The notes under the pieces: generated by a model
What the model was told of the DNA's origin: nothing
The model's database searches: none
What the model saw: the letters and a program-made list of their open reading frames with translations, nothing else
Source: Synechococcus sp. CS-1330
GTDB taxonomy: Bacteria > Cyanobacteriota > Cyanobacteriia > PCC-6307 > Cyanobiaceae
DNA length: 64,000 bases
Direction: 5' to 3'
Assembly: GCA_025128025.1 (NCBI GenBank)
Contig: JAHLYR010000016.1
Coordinates: forward strand, 89,607-153,606
Made by a program: the position numbers and the translations under genes
Shown here: one piece after another, positions 54,606-63,840 of the stretch
Numbering within the stretch: position 1 is the first letter of the stretch
How the letters are laid out: each line of letters starts with the position of its first letter

Positions 54606-55873
54606 CAGCCCTCTCCGCGCGGCACCAGGAAGGCCAGGCTGGCGGTGTAGCCGTGCAGATAGGTGCTGCCAGCGACCGGGCCGATTTCGCCGTTGCAGAA
54701 CGAGCCTGCGATGGGCACCTGATCAAACACTTCCCGGCACAGCTCCACGTCGCCATCGGCACTGCCGTAGAGCCCAACGCCACGGCCTAGGCAGGCAAAC
54801 AGCAGGGCGGCTAGGGGCTCCGGGTTGCGCCGCCGCTGCCTGGTCAGCAGTTGGCGCAGTTCCAGTCTTGAGGCGCTGGCATCGCGCAGTTGGAACTGCA
54901 CCTGTTGCCCGACCCGCATCCGTTCAGCCACGGCCACGGCTCCGTTGCGGGGATCGACACCAAGCAGGTTGCGCACTAGAAACGCGGTGGGGCCATCTGG
55001 GTCTGCAGCGCTGAGGCTGAAGTTGCTGCGGCCCACGCCAAGAAATAACGAGTGCTTCACCAGCTCCCGCTCCTCGGCATTCAGATCCGTGAGGATCGAC
55101 TGAAGCGCTGCCACAGGGCTGCGGCGGGCCTGGCCCTGGCTTACCTCCAGCACCACGTTGCGCTGAACTTGCTCCACATCAAAAACCGGCCCGATCGGTC
55201 GGCAGCCCTGGGCCACCACCGGATCGAGTTGCCAGGCCCCACCAATGAGGCAGCCGACGGCACCGCGAACGACCTGATCTCCAAACAGCAGGGAGCCATG
55301 GCCGGCACTGTGGGGGCCGGCGACCCCACCAACTTTCGCCGCCCCTGGACAGGCGTAATCCAGGCCACTGATCAGATCGTTGATGCGGGAGCAGCTGGGA
55401 TCCACCAGCAGCAGCATCGAGGGGCTGGGGGCTGCTGGCGCATCGAGCAGGGCGCGCCAGGGATCAGCTGGGCCGTCGAGGTCGGGCAGGCACTCGGGAT
55501 CAATCGCAAAAGGGTGGAGCTCGGCGCCGGGTAGGCGCAGCAGGGTGACACTCAGGGCTGGTTTGTTCTCCAGCTCATGGGGGCTGCCGCCAGCATCGGT
55601 GCCCACCACCCCACCGCCCAGGCAGCCAAGCCAGTGTCTGGCTTGGAGTTTCTCCTGGAGTAGGGGTAGCAGCCGGGGCAGGTCGCTGGCGTAGCTGGCT
55701 GCGGCGAAGACCAAGGCCAGATCTGCTGGACCGGCCCCCCGCAGCTGGGTTGCTATGTCTTCAACCGAGGCTTGCAGCGAGGTTTCGCTGGCCAGGGCGG
55801 TGCGGCACCAGGCCTGGGCCGGACGGGCCCCGAAGGTGCGGGAGAGCCAGCTGGGCAGGGAGAAGGCGGCCAT
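54605..55873 (-). CDS. FIST-domain sensor-like protein
   Basis: From ATG 55873 the protein has 422 residues with an N-terminal FIST_N domain ([29 protein letters not shown]) and a C-terminal FIST_C domain ([43 protein letters not shown] in parts). FIST domains are thought to bind small ligands such as amino acids in signalling. It leads the overlapping run FIST-trmB-ictB-kinase. Confidence 0.87.
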   Translation of the reverse strand: MAAFSLPSWLSRTFGARPAQAWCRTALASETSLQASVEDIATQLRGAGPADLALVFAAASYASDLPRLLPLLQEKLQARHWLGCLGGGVVGTDAGGSPHELENKPALSVTLLRLPGAELHPFAIDPECLPDLDGPADPWRALLDAPAAPSPSMLLLVDPSCSRINDLISGLDYACPGAAKVGGVAGPHSAGHGSLLFGDQVVRGAVGCLIGGAWQLDPVVAQGCRPIGPVFDVEQVQRNVVLEVSQGQARRSPVAALQSILTDLNAEERELVKHSLFLGVGRSNFSLSAADPDGPTAFLVRNLLGVDPRNGAVAVAERMRVGQQVQFQLRDASASRLELRQLLTRQRRRNPEPLAALLFACLGRGVGLYGSADGDVELCREVFDQVPIAGSFCNGEIGPVAGSTYLHGYTASLAFLVPRGEG

Positions 55874-55908
55874 GACTTGGACCCTATCGCTTGCCGGGGA
55901 CGCGGATA

Positions 55909-56562
55909 ATGGCGCCTTACCGAACCACACGCGTGCTCGCCGCCCTGTCAGAACCTCTGTACCGCTCCTTGGTGTGGCTCGATGTCCGCCTGGCGATGCT
56001 GTTCAGCGTCGGCTTGCCCCTAGTGCTCCTGATCTGGGCGTCGGTACGCAAGGAGGGATCCTTGGTGCGCCTGCTGGGCATTTATTGGAAGGTGGCCAGC
56101 CTGTTGCTGCTTGCAACCCTGTTGCTCACCGACCGGCGACCCCTCGGTTTTGTGGTTTTGCTGCTGGCCCAGCTGCTGGTGGTTGTGAGCGTTTGGTTCT
56201 GGGTGGATCTCAACGAGGAGCTGGCCGACCTGCCTCCCTGGCGTCCGTTGCCCCTGACCCTGCGCATTTGGCGCTGGAGTCTCACGGTGTGGGCCCTGCT
56301 TGGCGCCCTGCTTAGTGCCACGGCTCTGGGCTGTATGGGCCCAGGCGCCCTGGCCCAGTCCCGTTGCGCCGTTTGGATTCAGCCTCCCCTTGGCCTGCAC
56401 CGGCATGTGGAGGGGTTGTTTGCTTTCATTTTTGGCGGCGAATGGACCCCCGCCGTGGCCGCCTTCATCGGTTACGTGGGTTTGGTTGCTTATGTGGTGG
56501 GACTGTTGCAATGGCTGCTGGTGCGCTTGCCCAAGCAGGGGCGAATAGCTGGCGATTTCTAA
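55909..56562 (+). CDS. DUF3177 family membrane protein
   Basis: From ATG 55909 the product has 217 residues and five or six transmembrane helices, matching the cyanobacterial DUF3177 family (VLLIWASVRKEG, LLTDRRPLGFVV, VLWALLG-like ALLGALLSATALGC). Function unknown. It is divergent from the FIST gene with 35 bases between starts. A small gene follows after 45 bases. Confidence 0.83.
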   Translation: MAPYRTTRVLAALSEPLYRSLVWLDVRLAMLFSVGLPLVLLIWASVRKEGSLVRLLGIYWKVASLLLLATLLLTDRRPLGFVVLLLAQLLVVVSVWFWVDLNEELADLPPWRPLPLTLRIWRWSLTVWALLGALLSATALGCMGPGALAQSRCAVWIQPPLGLHRHVEGLFAFIFGGEWTPAVAAFIGYVGLVAYVVGLLQWLLVRLPKQGRIAGDF

Positions 56563-56607
56563 GGATCAGCCCTTTGCTTCCTTTGCAGCCAAGCTTCCTC
56601 TGCCGCC

Positions 56608-56934
56608 ATGACCCTCTCCGCTGCATCTGTGATGGCCCTGCTGGCCAGGCTGGAAGAGTTGAGCCGGGAGCGGCCCGATCGGGTGCTGCGGCTCAGGGGC
56701 CAGTTTCAGTTGGCGGCAGGCCCGCTTGAGCCCTACGAGCTGCTGATTTTTCGGGGTTTTTCAAGCAGCACCACCCATCCCACCGATTTCGATCCCGACC
56801 AGCCAGTGCTGCCTGATGGGGCGGTGATCGAAACAGCTGAATTACTGGAGGCCCCCCTGAATCCTGCTGCTGAGCAGCTGTTGGCTGGGCCCGTTTCCCC
56901 TGAGGTTTTCCTTGCATCCGGCGGTTGGGCTTGA
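56608..56934 (+). CDS. Conserved small protein (DUF7734-like)
   Basis: The 108-residue protein is soluble. It contains LLARLEELSRERPDRVLRL, then a beta-rich part YELLIFRGFSSSTTHPTDFDPD. I recall similar short cyanobacterial and plastid proteins of unknown function; the family label is tentative. It ends 9 bases from the convergent cupin gene. Confidence 0.72.
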   Translation: MTLSAASVMALLARLEELSRERPDRVLRLRGQFQLAAGPLEPYELLIFRGFSSSTTHPTDFDPDQPVLPDGAVIETAELLEAPLNPAAEQLLAGPVSPEVFLASGGWA

Positions 56935-56943
56935 GTCCTCTGA

Positions 56944-57444
56944 TCAGCCCATCCCAACCACCAGGCGGCGCCAATCACCGCAGCAGGATTCCAGCTGGGC
57001 GGCGTGGCACTGCAGCTGGGCCAGGCTGGCTAGTTCGAAATCGGCGAAATCAAAGCCTGGCGCCACCGTGCAGCCCACCAGGCTCCATGAGGTGTTTCCA
57101 GCCACGGGTTCAGCTGCGAACCAGCTGCCGGCAGGCACCACAACCTGGGGCCGTTCTCCGGCGCTTAAATCAAGCCCAAGCCTGCTGACGCAAGCCTGGC
57201 CATCCGGGCGGAGTTGATAGATCAGGAGGCCGCCGCCGTCATGGTGGTGCCAAGCCTCATCCGAGCAGATCCGATGCCAGCTCGACCACTCGCCTGCGAC
57301 TAGCAAAAACAGGATCGCCGTGCTGGCGGCCCTGGGCCCGCGCGGTGTATCAACAAGTTCGCCGGCCCGGTACGTCTCGCGGTAGTAGCCACCCTCCGGA
57401 TGGGGCCGCAGTTCCAGCTGCTCAATCAGTGCCGTGGCGTTCAG
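56944..57444 (-). CDS. Cupin (DUF985) protein, apparent CTG start
   Basis: The 166-residue protein matches the DUF985 cupin family: LRPHPEGGYYRETYR, AILFLLVAGEWSSWHRI, DEAWHHHDG with metal-binding histidines, and GCTVAPGFDFADFE near the end. The family start (Met-Asn-x-x-x-Leu-Ile) aligns with a CTG codon at 57444-57442, which overlaps the ileS stop as CTGA, just like the ATGA overlaps elsewhere here. No ATG, GTG or TTG was found at that point. The frame stays open upstream within ileS, but that part has no cupin features. Confidence 0.82.
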   Translation of the reverse strand: MNATALIEQLELRPHPEGGYYRETYRAGELVDTPRGPRAASTAILFLLVAGEWSSWHRICSDEAWHHHDGGGLLIYQLRPDGQACVSRLGLDLSAGERPQVVVPAGSWFAAEPVAGNTSWSLVGCTVAPGFDFADFELASLAQLQCHAAQLESCCGDWRRLVVGMG

Positions 57445-60374
57445 GACAGCACCGCCACGCAGCGGCCGCAGAGGCTGGGATGGGCGCTGTGCTCGCCGAT
57501 GTCGGTCTCGTAGTGCCAGCAGCGCTCGCATTTTTGGCCTTCGGCCTTGGCAATGCGCACCTTGATGCCGTTTGCGCTGGCTTCGGCTAGCAGCTCGGCA
57601 GGCGCTACGCCGCCTTCCTTCAGGCCCGACACCAGCAGCCAGTCGGCCAGGTTGTCGACGCTGGGGTGGCTTGAGCTGGCCAGCCAGCCCAGGGCCTCCG
57701 CCGTGCTGGTGGTGCCTGTTTCCAGCTCCAGCTGCACCTGGGCCTCTAGCGAAGCACCCAGTTGGCCACTGGAGCGGCAGCTCTCCAGTTGGCGATTCAC
57801 CAAAGATCGCAACTCCAGGATTCGCTCCATCGGCGCCTCCAGTTGCGCTTGGCGCCACCCATCGGGGGCCGTGGGCCAGCCCCGTTCGAACACCGAGGTT
57901 TCGGCTACCGGGTAGGGCAGGTTTTGCCAGATGTCCTCGGCCATATGGCAGAGCACCGGTGCGATCAGCCCAGCGAGACGCTCCAGCACCAGGCTCAGCA
58001 CCGTTTGGCAGCTGCGGCGGCGGAACTCATCGGCTCCGCTCACGTAGAGGCGGTCCTTGGCGATGTCGAGGTAGACGTTGGACAGGTCCACCACGCAGAA
58101 GTTCTGCAGGGCCTGGAAGAAGCGGTAGAACTCATAGCGCTCGAAGTCTCCAGTCACGCTGTCGATCAGGGCAGAGGTGCGCTGCAGCATCCACTGATCC
58201 AGCAGAGGCAGCTCGGTGTAGGCCACGGCGTCGCCGCCTTCAGCCTGGGGGCGCGGGTCGAAGTCGTGCAGGTTGCCCAGCAGGTAGCGGGCCGTGTTGC
58301 GCACTTTGCGGTAAACGTCCGCCAGCTGCTTGACGATCCCCGGGCCCAGGGGCACGTCGGCGGAGTAATCCACCGAACTCACCCAAAGGCGCAGCACATC
58401 GGCGCCGTAGGCCGGCTCCTGCTTTTCGTTCTTGCCGCCCTCCACCAGCACCGCCGGATCGACGACGTTGCCCAGCGATTTGCTCATCTTGCGGCCCTTC
58501 TCATCGAGGGTGAAGCCGTGGGTGAGCACTCGCTTGTAGGGGGCGTGGCCGTTAACCGCCACCGAGGTGAGCAGGCTGCTCTGGAACCAGCCGCGGTGCT
58601 GATCGCTGCCTTCTAGGTAGAGATCGGCGGGGTAGTGAAGGCCGCGCTCCTGGAGCACGCCAGCCCAGGAGGAGCCTGAGTCAAACCAAACGTCCATGGT
58701 GTCGCTGCCCTTGCGCCATTGGCTGGCTTCGGCGGCGTAGGCCTCAGGCAGCAGGCCGGCCTCATCGCGCTGCCACCAAACATCGGCACCGTGCTCGGCG
58801 ATCAGGGCCTGGATGTGGCCCAGGGTGGCTTCGTTGAGCAGCACCTCACCCGTTTCGCGGTGATAGAAGACGGGGATTGGCACGCCCCAGGTGCGCTGGC
58901 GGCTTATGCACCAGTCGCCCCGTTCGCTCACCATTGCTTCAATCCGGTTGCGGCCGCTGGCCGGCAGCCACTCCACCTCGGAGATGGCGCCAAGAGCGGC
59001 GGCGCGGAAGCCCTCCACTGAGGCAAACCATTGCTCGGTCGCGCGGAAGATCGTCGGTTTTTTGGTGCGCCAGTCGTAGGGGTAGCGGTGTTCGTAGCGC
59101 TCTTGCTTGAGCAGCAGGCCGGTGGCTTCCAGGGCACTGAGGATCGCGGGGTTGGCGTCCTTGAGCACGTTGGTGCCGGCAAAGGGCCCGGCTTCGGCGG
59201 TGAGGTTGCCGGCCTCATCCACCGGGCAGAGCACCGGCAGACCGTATTTTTTGCCGGTGTTGAAGTCGTCTACGCCGTGGCCTGGGGCGGTGTGCACCAG
59301 GCCCGTGCCGGCCTCGGTGGTGATGTAGTCGCCGCCGATCACCACCGGGCTGGTGCGCTCCAGCAGCGGATGGCGGTAAGTAATTCCCTCAAGTTCGCTG
59401 CCCTTAACGCTTAAAAGGGGTGTGAGCTCCAGTCCCAGACTGGTTTGCAGGCTCTCAACCAGCTCAGCGGCTACCACTAGGTGGCTGGCGGCTGGGTTGG
59501 GGGCGTCGCCCCGGGCAGCCACTGCGCAGATGGCGTAGTCGAGTCGCCCATTAACCGACACCGCCAGGTTGGCCGGCAACGTCCAGGGGGTGGTGGTCCA
59601 GATAGCCACTGCCAGGCCGCCGGCCCCTGTGGCCGCCGCGGCCCCTAAACCGGCAGTCTCTAATAGGGCGGCCAGGGGCCCAGGTAGCGCCACCACCGGG
59701 AAGGCCACAAAAACGCTGGGGGATGTGTGGCCGTCGGGATATTCGAGTTCGGCTTCGGCCAGGGCGGTGCGGGAGCTGGGGCTCCAGTGCACCGGTTTGA
59801 GGCCTCGATAAATGTGGCCGGCCAGCACCATGGCGCCGAAAACGCCGATCTGGGCGGCCTCGTAGTCCTTCTGCAGGGTGAGATAGGGCGTTTCCCAGTC
59901 GGCCCAGATGCCCCAGCGGCGGAAGCCGCTCTTCTGGCCCTCCACCTGCTCAAGGGCGTAGGCGTGGGCCTTCTGGCGCAGCGTTACCGGCGTGAGCGCG
60001 GCCCGTTCGCTGCTGCTGAGCCCCTGCAGCACCTTGAGTTCGATTGGTAGGCCGTGGCAATCCCAGCCAGGCACAAACCGCGCCCGCTTGCCCTGCAGCA
60101 GGGCGGTTTTGTTGATGATGTCCTTAAGGATTTTGTTGAGGGCGTGGCCCACGTGCAGGGCCCCATTGGCGTAGGGAGGGCCGTCGTGCAGGGTGAAGGC
60201 CTCGCCGGGGTTCTGCTGGCTCAGGCGCTCGTAGAGCCGCTGCTGGGCCCAGAACGCCTGGATTTCAGGCTCGCGCACCTTGGCATTGGCCCTCATTGCA
60301 AAGGGCGTCTGCAGCAGGTTGAGCGTGTCTTTGTAGGAGAGGGGGTAGGAGACGGGCGCAGGGCTGGCGGTCAC
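57441..60374 (-). CDS. ileS: Isoleucyl-tRNA synthetase
   Basis: The 977-residue class I synthetase has the HIGH-type motif HVGH at residues 74-77 (in PPYANGALHVGHALNKI), KMSKS at about 628, a CP1 editing domain between them, and a C-terminal zinc finger (CERCWHYE and CGRCVAVLS). Normal length. It follows the Ycf66-like gene by 24 bases on the same strand. Confidence 0.98.
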   Translation of the reverse strand: MTASPAPVSYPLSYKDTLNLLQTPFAMRANAKVREPEIQAFWAQQRLYERLSQQNPGEAFTLHDGPPYANGALHVGHALNKILKDIINKTALLQGKRARFVPGWDCHGLPIELKVLQGLSSSERAALTPVTLRQKAHAYALEQVEGQKSGFRRWGIWADWETPYLTLQKDYEAAQIGVFGAMVLAGHIYRGLKPVHWSPSSRTALAEAELEYPDGHTSPSVFVAFPVVALPGPLAALLETAGLGAAAATGAGGLAVAIWTTTPWTLPANLAVSVNGRLDYAICAVAARGDAPNPAASHLVVAAELVESLQTSLGLELTPLLSVKGSELEGITYRHPLLERTSPVVIGGDYITTEAGTGLVHTAPGHGVDDFNTGKKYGLPVLCPVDEAGNLTAEAGPFAGTNVLKDANPAILSALEATGLLLKQERYEHRYPYDWRTKKPTIFRATEQWFASVEGFRAAALGAISEVEWLPASGRNRIEAMVSERGDWCISRQRTWGVPIPVFYHRETGEVLLNEATLGHIQALIAEHGADVWWQRDEAGLLPEAYAAEASQWRKGSDTMDVWFDSGSSWAGVLQERGLHYPADLYLEGSDQHRGWFQSSLLTSVAVNGHAPYKRVLTHGFTLDEKGRKMSKSLGNVVDPAVLVEGGKNEKQEPAYGADVLRLWVSSVDYSADVPLGPGIVKQLADVYRKVRNTARYLLGNLHDFDPRPQAEGGDAVAYTELPLLDQWMLQRTSALIDSVTGDFERYEFYRFFQALQNFCVVDLSNVYLDIAKDRLYVSGADEFRRRSCQTVLSLVLERLAGLIAPVLCHMAEDIWQNLPYPVAETSVFERGWPTAPDGWRQAQLEAPMERILELRSLVNRQLESCRSSGQLGASLEAQVQLELETGTTSTAEALGWLASSSHPSVDNLADWLLVSGLKEGGVAPAELLAEASANGIKVRIAKAEGQKCERCWHYETDIGEHSAHPSLCGRCVAVLS

Positions 60375-60398
60375 GTCGCCTGGGGGCAGCAGAGCTGA

Positions 60399-60923
60399 TT
60401 ATCCCGCCTGGCTGCTGGAGGGCTCGGGTAGCGGTTGCGGTTCCGGGATTTCGGCCGTTATCTGGCTATCGATCTCGCTGATGGAGCTCGGCTCTTCCGG
60501 GCGCACCCAGCGTTTGCCACTGGCTTTGGGCTGGCGTTGCTGAGAAAGCCATTGGCTCACACCTGAAGTGGCAGTGGTCAGTACGGCGAGCAGATGGGCC
60601 AGGCTGGCGCCGGCTTGTTGCAGACTGGTCTGCCAGCGTTCCGTCGACCAAAGCCGCTGCTGCTCCTCAGCGGTGAGCTGCCGCCAGCGGCCCTGGGACA
60701 CCTCGCCTGCGAGCCTGCCAATCAGCAGGCCACCGCAAAGCACGCCCAGCATCGGTGCGCCCGTGAGCCGGTCGGCACTGGTTACAAGCACCAGGCCCAG
60801 CAGCAGCACTACGGCGCCCCAGGCCGAATCCCGCGGCCGGCTCAGTTCTGTGGCCAGCAGAGGCAGCAGCAGGATGGCGAGACCCAGCAGCAGCGCCAGG
60901 AGTCCGCCCAGGGTGGCGAGCAT
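60399..60923 (-). CDS. Ycf66-like membrane protein
   Basis: From ATG 60923 the protein has 174 residues: two to three hydrophobic helices (LGGLLALLLGLAILLLPLL, AWGAVVLLLGLVLV, APMLGVLCGGLLIG), then a polar tail rich in Gln, Ser and Pro. The helix layout suggests the cyanobacterial/plastid Ycf66 family, of unknown function, but the match is by memory. It precedes ileS. Confidence 0.6.
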   Translation of the reverse strand: MLATLGGLLALLLGLAILLLPLLATELSRPRDSAWGAVVLLLGLVLVTSADRLTGAPMLGVLCGGLLIGRLAGEVSQGRWRQLTAEEQQRLWSTERWQTSLQQAGASLAHLLAVLTTATSGVSQWLSQQRQPKASGKRWVRPEEPSSISEIDSQITAEIPEPQPLPEPSSSQAG

Positions 60924-60974
60924 GGCCAGAAGACATGGAGTCCCCCATTGTGGGCGCCGCCCAGCATCTGTCCC

Positions 60975-60980
60975 TACAGT
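60975..60980 (+). promoter_or_regulatory. Possible -10 box of tRNA-Leu
   Basis: TACAGT ends 8 bases before the tRNA start, the right distance for transcription to begin near 60987. No well-spaced -35 was found. Confidence 0.4.
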
Positions 60981-60988
60981 CGCTGTCT

Positions 60989-61070
60989 GCCCACCTGGCG
61001 GAATTGGTAGACGCGCTGGTTTTAGGTACCAGTGGCTTTGGTCGTGGGGGTTCAAGTCCCCCGGTGGGCA
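60989..61070 (+). tRNA. trnL: tRNA-Leu(UAG)
   Basis: The 82-base class II tRNA has acceptor strands GCCCACC (60989-60995) and GGTGGGC (61063-61069) with discriminator A. The anticodon arm is CTGGT-TTTAGGT-ACCAG with anticodon TAG. A variable arm (about 61034-61045) precedes the T arm GGGGG-TTCAAGT-CCCCC. No intron; CCA not encoded. Confidence 0.96.
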
Positions 61071-61125
61071 TCATCACTTTCTTAAGTTGCCTTGATGCAA
61101 CGTTCTGGGATCTGGTTCAGCTGAG

Positions 61126-62151
61126 ATGACACAGGTTCTGGCCGCCTCTGCAACTGCCGTGGTCTCCGAGGGGGCAATGGCATCTCCCTCGCGGCTTGTG
61201 CCGCGGCAATTTCTTGACCCGCCTGCGCCCTGGAACCCCACAGTTGGGCTGTTTTTGGCTGGATACGGCTTAGCTGCCCTCACGATTTGGGGCTGGTTTG
61301 TGGCTGGTTGGCCCTTGCCTGTGCTGCTGGCTACCGGATTTCTTGCCCTGCACTTAGAGGGCACTGTGATTCACGACGCCTGCCACAATGCGGCCCATCC
61401 GCACCGCTTCTGGAATGCGGTGATGGGTCATGGCGCTGCCCTACTGCTTGGCTTCAGCTTTCCCGTTTTTACCCGGGTGCACCTGCAGCACCACGCCCAC
61501 GTCAATGATCCCAAGAACGATCCTGATCACATCGTCAGTACTTTTGGTCCCCTGTGGTTGATTGCGCCACGATTTTTCTATCACGAGCTGTTTTTCTTCC
61601 GTCGCCGTTTGTGGCGTCGTTATGAACTGTTTGAGTGGGGCCTGGCCCGGGCCATTTTCGTGGCGATCGTGGTTGCTGCAGCAAAATTTGGCTTTCTCGA
61701 CTTTATTTTCAACTGCTGGTTTGCTCCGGCTCTAATGGTGGGAGTGACTTTGGGCTTGTTCTTCGACTACTTGCCCCACCGCCCTTTCCAGTCACGCAAC
61801 CGCTGGCACAACGCCCGAGTTTATCCGGGCAGACTGATGAATTGGCTGATTATGGGTCAGAATTATCACCTTATTCATCATCTGTGGCCATCTATACCCT
61901 GGTTTGAATACCGCCCCGCCTATCACGCCACTAAACACATTCTTGACGCCAAAGGTTCGCCTCAGCGCCTTGGCTTGTTTGAAACCAAGAATGATGGTTT
62001 TAATTTTCTGTACGATATCTTTCTCGGTGTTCGCAGTCATCGCAAAAAGCGCAGCAAGCTCCGGCCTATTGCAGCCTTAATGCCTACCCGCCATGCGCGC
62101 AGGCGAGTGCTGGAGTTGCTTCATCGCACTGCGATTTCGCCGGTACGTTGA
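61126..62151 (+). CDS. crtR: Beta-carotene hydroxylase, fatty-acid-desaturase type
   Basis: The 341-residue membrane di-iron protein has the histidine boxes HDACHNAAH, HLQHHAHVND and HHLWPSIPWFEYRPAYH, and several hydrophobic helices. It matches cyanobacterial CrtR, which hydroxylates beta-carotene to zeaxanthin, the main carotenoid of picocyanobacteria. The middle and end of the gene are a bit richer in A and T than neighbours. It follows tRNA-Leu and is convergent with gatC. Confidence 0.93.
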   Translation: MTQVLAASATAVVSEGAMASPSRLVPRQFLDPPAPWNPTVGLFLAGYGLAALTIWGWFVAGWPLPVLLATGFLALHLEGTVIHDACHNAAHPHRFWNAVMGHGAALLLGFSFPVFTRVHLQHHAHVNDPKNDPDHIVSTFGPLWLIAPRFFYHELFFFRRRLWRRYELFEWGLARAIFVAIVVAAAKFGFLDFIFNCWFAPALMVGVTLGLFFDYLPHRPFQSRNRWHNARVYPGRLMNWLIMGQNYHLIHHLWPSIPWFEYRPAYHATKHILDAKGSPQRLGLFETKNDGFNFLYDIFLGVRSHRKKRSKLRPIAALMPTRHARRRVLELLHRTAISPVR

Positions 62152-62169
62152 CCGAATAGTTTACCCACC

Positions 62170-62463
62170 TCAGCTGGCAACGATTTTGGGCACGCGGATG
62201 AAGTCTCCTTCCCTTTGCGGAGCTTCATTTAATAGCTCCTCTCGCACGTCCGTAGGGGTTACCAGATCTTCACGGCAGACGTTTACTACTTCCACCGCTC
62301 GAGTGGTGGCTGGCACTCCTTCGGTGTCAACTGTTTCAAGGTGGGCTACGTAGTCGAGGATGCGTTCGAGCTGGCCGGTATAAGTGGCGATCTTGGCCTC
62401 GGGCAGGTCTAGGCGGGCCAGCTTGGCCACCTTGCGCACGTCGTCTGCGGTGATCTTGCTCAT
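62170..62463 (-). CDS. gatC: Asp/Glu-tRNA amidotransferase subunit C
   Basis: The 97-residue subunit of GatCAB has the typical [20 protein letters not shown] start and the end-region [19 protein letters not shown]. The complex amidates Glu-tRNA-Gln in bacteria lacking GlnRS. It follows the creatininase-family gene by 31 bases. Confidence 0.96.
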   Translation of the reverse strand: MSKITADDVRKVAKLARLDLPEAKIATYTGQLERILDYVAHLETVDTEGVPATTRAVEVVNVCREDLVTPTDVREELLNEAPQREGDFIRVPKIVAS

Positions 62464-62494
62464 CGGTTTTAACCAGATAAGCCGACGCTAGCGC

Positions 62495-63265
62495 TCAGGT
62501 CAGAAAGGCTTCCAATTCTGAGGCAAGGGCGGTGGCGGCCAGCTCCAAGAAGCGCTCGCCATGGCTGGCCTGGGCCAGGTAGGGGTTGGAGCCCATGCGG
62601 CCATCCGGATGGCGGCGGCGGAAATCTTCGGGGCCGTGGATGGGGCCGGCCGGGGCTGGATCAGGCAGGGGCTTCTGCTTTGTCTGCAGGCTGGGCTCCA
62701 GGTGCAATGTGAGGGCGATTTCGCTGGGGGTGGCGTGGTGACCTTCTTCCGCGCCATAAAGGCTGCGCGCCTCCTGCATTACCGGGCCAGCCATGAACCA
62801 ATTGGCAAGCTTGCAGCGCAGCCGCGGCGCCACCGCCAGGCCCCGGTCGGCGGCGCTGGCATAGGCCTGGGCGAAAGCGGCCTTGCTGGTGGCGATGTTG
62901 CCGCCATGGCCGTTGATCACGTAGATGCGCTCGAAGCCGTGGCGGGCAAGCGACAGCACCACGTCGTGCAGCACCGCCAGCAGCGTGGAGGGTTGCAGGC
63001 TCACGGTGCCAGCAAAGCCCAAGTGGTGTTCGGCCATGCCGAAGGCCTGGGCCGGAGTCACCAGCACGCCGGTGCGGCGGCCCACTTCCAGGGCCACGGC
63101 CTCGGCGGTGAGCGCGTCGGTGCCGATGGCGCCGGTGGGGCCGTGCTGCTCGGTGGAGCCCAGCGGCACGATTACTCCCTTGCAATTTTCCAGATAGGTG
63201 TCCACCTCAGGCCAGCTGCGCAGTTGCAGGCGAATGGCGTCATTGGAGCTGGCGGATTGGATCAT
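62495..63265 (-). CDS. Creatininase family amidohydrolase
   Basis: The 256-residue protein carries the metal-binding motif PLGSTEQHGPTGAIGTDAL (Glu, His, Asp) and the family's NGHGGN. Members act on creatinine or related cyclic amides, or on formamidopyrimidine ring products in riboflavin/F420-type pathways; the substrate is unknown here. It may share a transcript with gatC. Confidence 0.88.
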   Translation of the reverse strand: MIQSASSNDAIRLQLRSWPEVDTYLENCKGVIVPLGSTEQHGPTGAIGTDALTAEAVALEVGRRTGVLVTPAQAFGMAEHHLGFAGTVSLQPSTLLAVLHDVVLSLARHGFERIYVINGHGGNIATSKAAFAQAYASAADRGLAVAPRLRCKLANWFMAGPVMQEARSLYGAEEGHHATPSEIALTLHLEPSLQTKQKPLPDPAPAGPIHGPEDFRRRHPDGRMGSNPYLAQASHGERFLELAATALASELEAFLT

Positions 63266-63327
63266 GGTGAACAGCAGGTAGACCCGGGAGACTGGCTAGT
63301 GTTTGAAGGCCAGCAGTGCCTCGGCCC

Positions 63328-63630
63328 ATGCTGCACCGCAAGCTTTATCAGTTTTGTGCCGAACAGCGCCCGGTGTGGGTGTTTTTGCGTGACCAGCAGC
63401 GCTGGATTGAGGAGGCCACGGTGGTGGAGGTCGAGGGTGATCTCGTCACCCTGCGCTATGACGCTGAAGACGACGACGAAACCCACAGCTGGGAGGAGAG
63501 TGTGCGGCTCGACTCGATCGGAGCAGTCAGCACCAGGCTGGCCTACGTCTGCCGCAGCGGCAGCCCTGATGACGTGATCACCTCGGAAGACTGCCCCGAG
63601 GCCGAGCGGCTGCCTAGTCAGGGTCAGTGA
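63328..63630 (+). CDS. DUF6679 family protein
   Basis: From ATG 63328 (a GTG at 63316 is possible) the product has 100 residues. It is acidic and beta-rich: MLHRKLYQFCAEQRPVWVFL, then TLRYDAEDDDETHSWEES. I recognise it as a cyanobacterial protein of unknown function (DUF6679). Its end overlaps the convergent 45-residue gene by 7 bases. Confidence 0.75.
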   Translation: MLHRKLYQFCAEQRPVWVFLRDQQRWIEEATVVEVEGDLVTLRYDAEDDDETHSWEESVRLDSIGAVSTRLAYVCRSGSPDDVITSEDCPEAERLPSQGQ

Positions 63631-63761
63631 GCGGTGCCGTTGCCGTCGTAGTCGTCGGTGTCGTAGTAGCCACCTTTGGTGCCAAAAAACAGGGTGGCAA
63701 GCACGAATAAGCCGCTGCCAAAGATCAGCACGGTGGCGAGGGAGAAACCGGCGGTGTGCAT
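63624..63761 (-). CDS. 45-residue single-helix membrane protein
   Basis: One hydrophobic helix ([21 protein letters not shown]) is followed by a tail [19 protein letters not shown]. Size and shape resemble small subunits of photosynthetic or NDH-1 complexes, but I cannot name it. I think similar tails exist in other picocyanobacteria. The stop overlaps the DUF6679 gene and the ATG overlaps an in-frame ATG of the divergent glycosylase. Confidence 0.7.
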   Translation of the reverse strand: MHTAGFSLATVLIFGSGLFVLATLFFGTKGGYYDTDDYDGNGTAH

Positions 63762-63840
63762 GGCGGACCCAGGACTGGGCATTAAGGATTTCAGTCTGCT
63801 GGCGGCTGCTCCCAGTGGCGAGCAACGCGTTGATCTTGTG

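Noticed and set aside
57762..58616. 284-codon open frame opposite ileS
   Set aside because: Antisense shadow of ileS with no domain or signal sequence.
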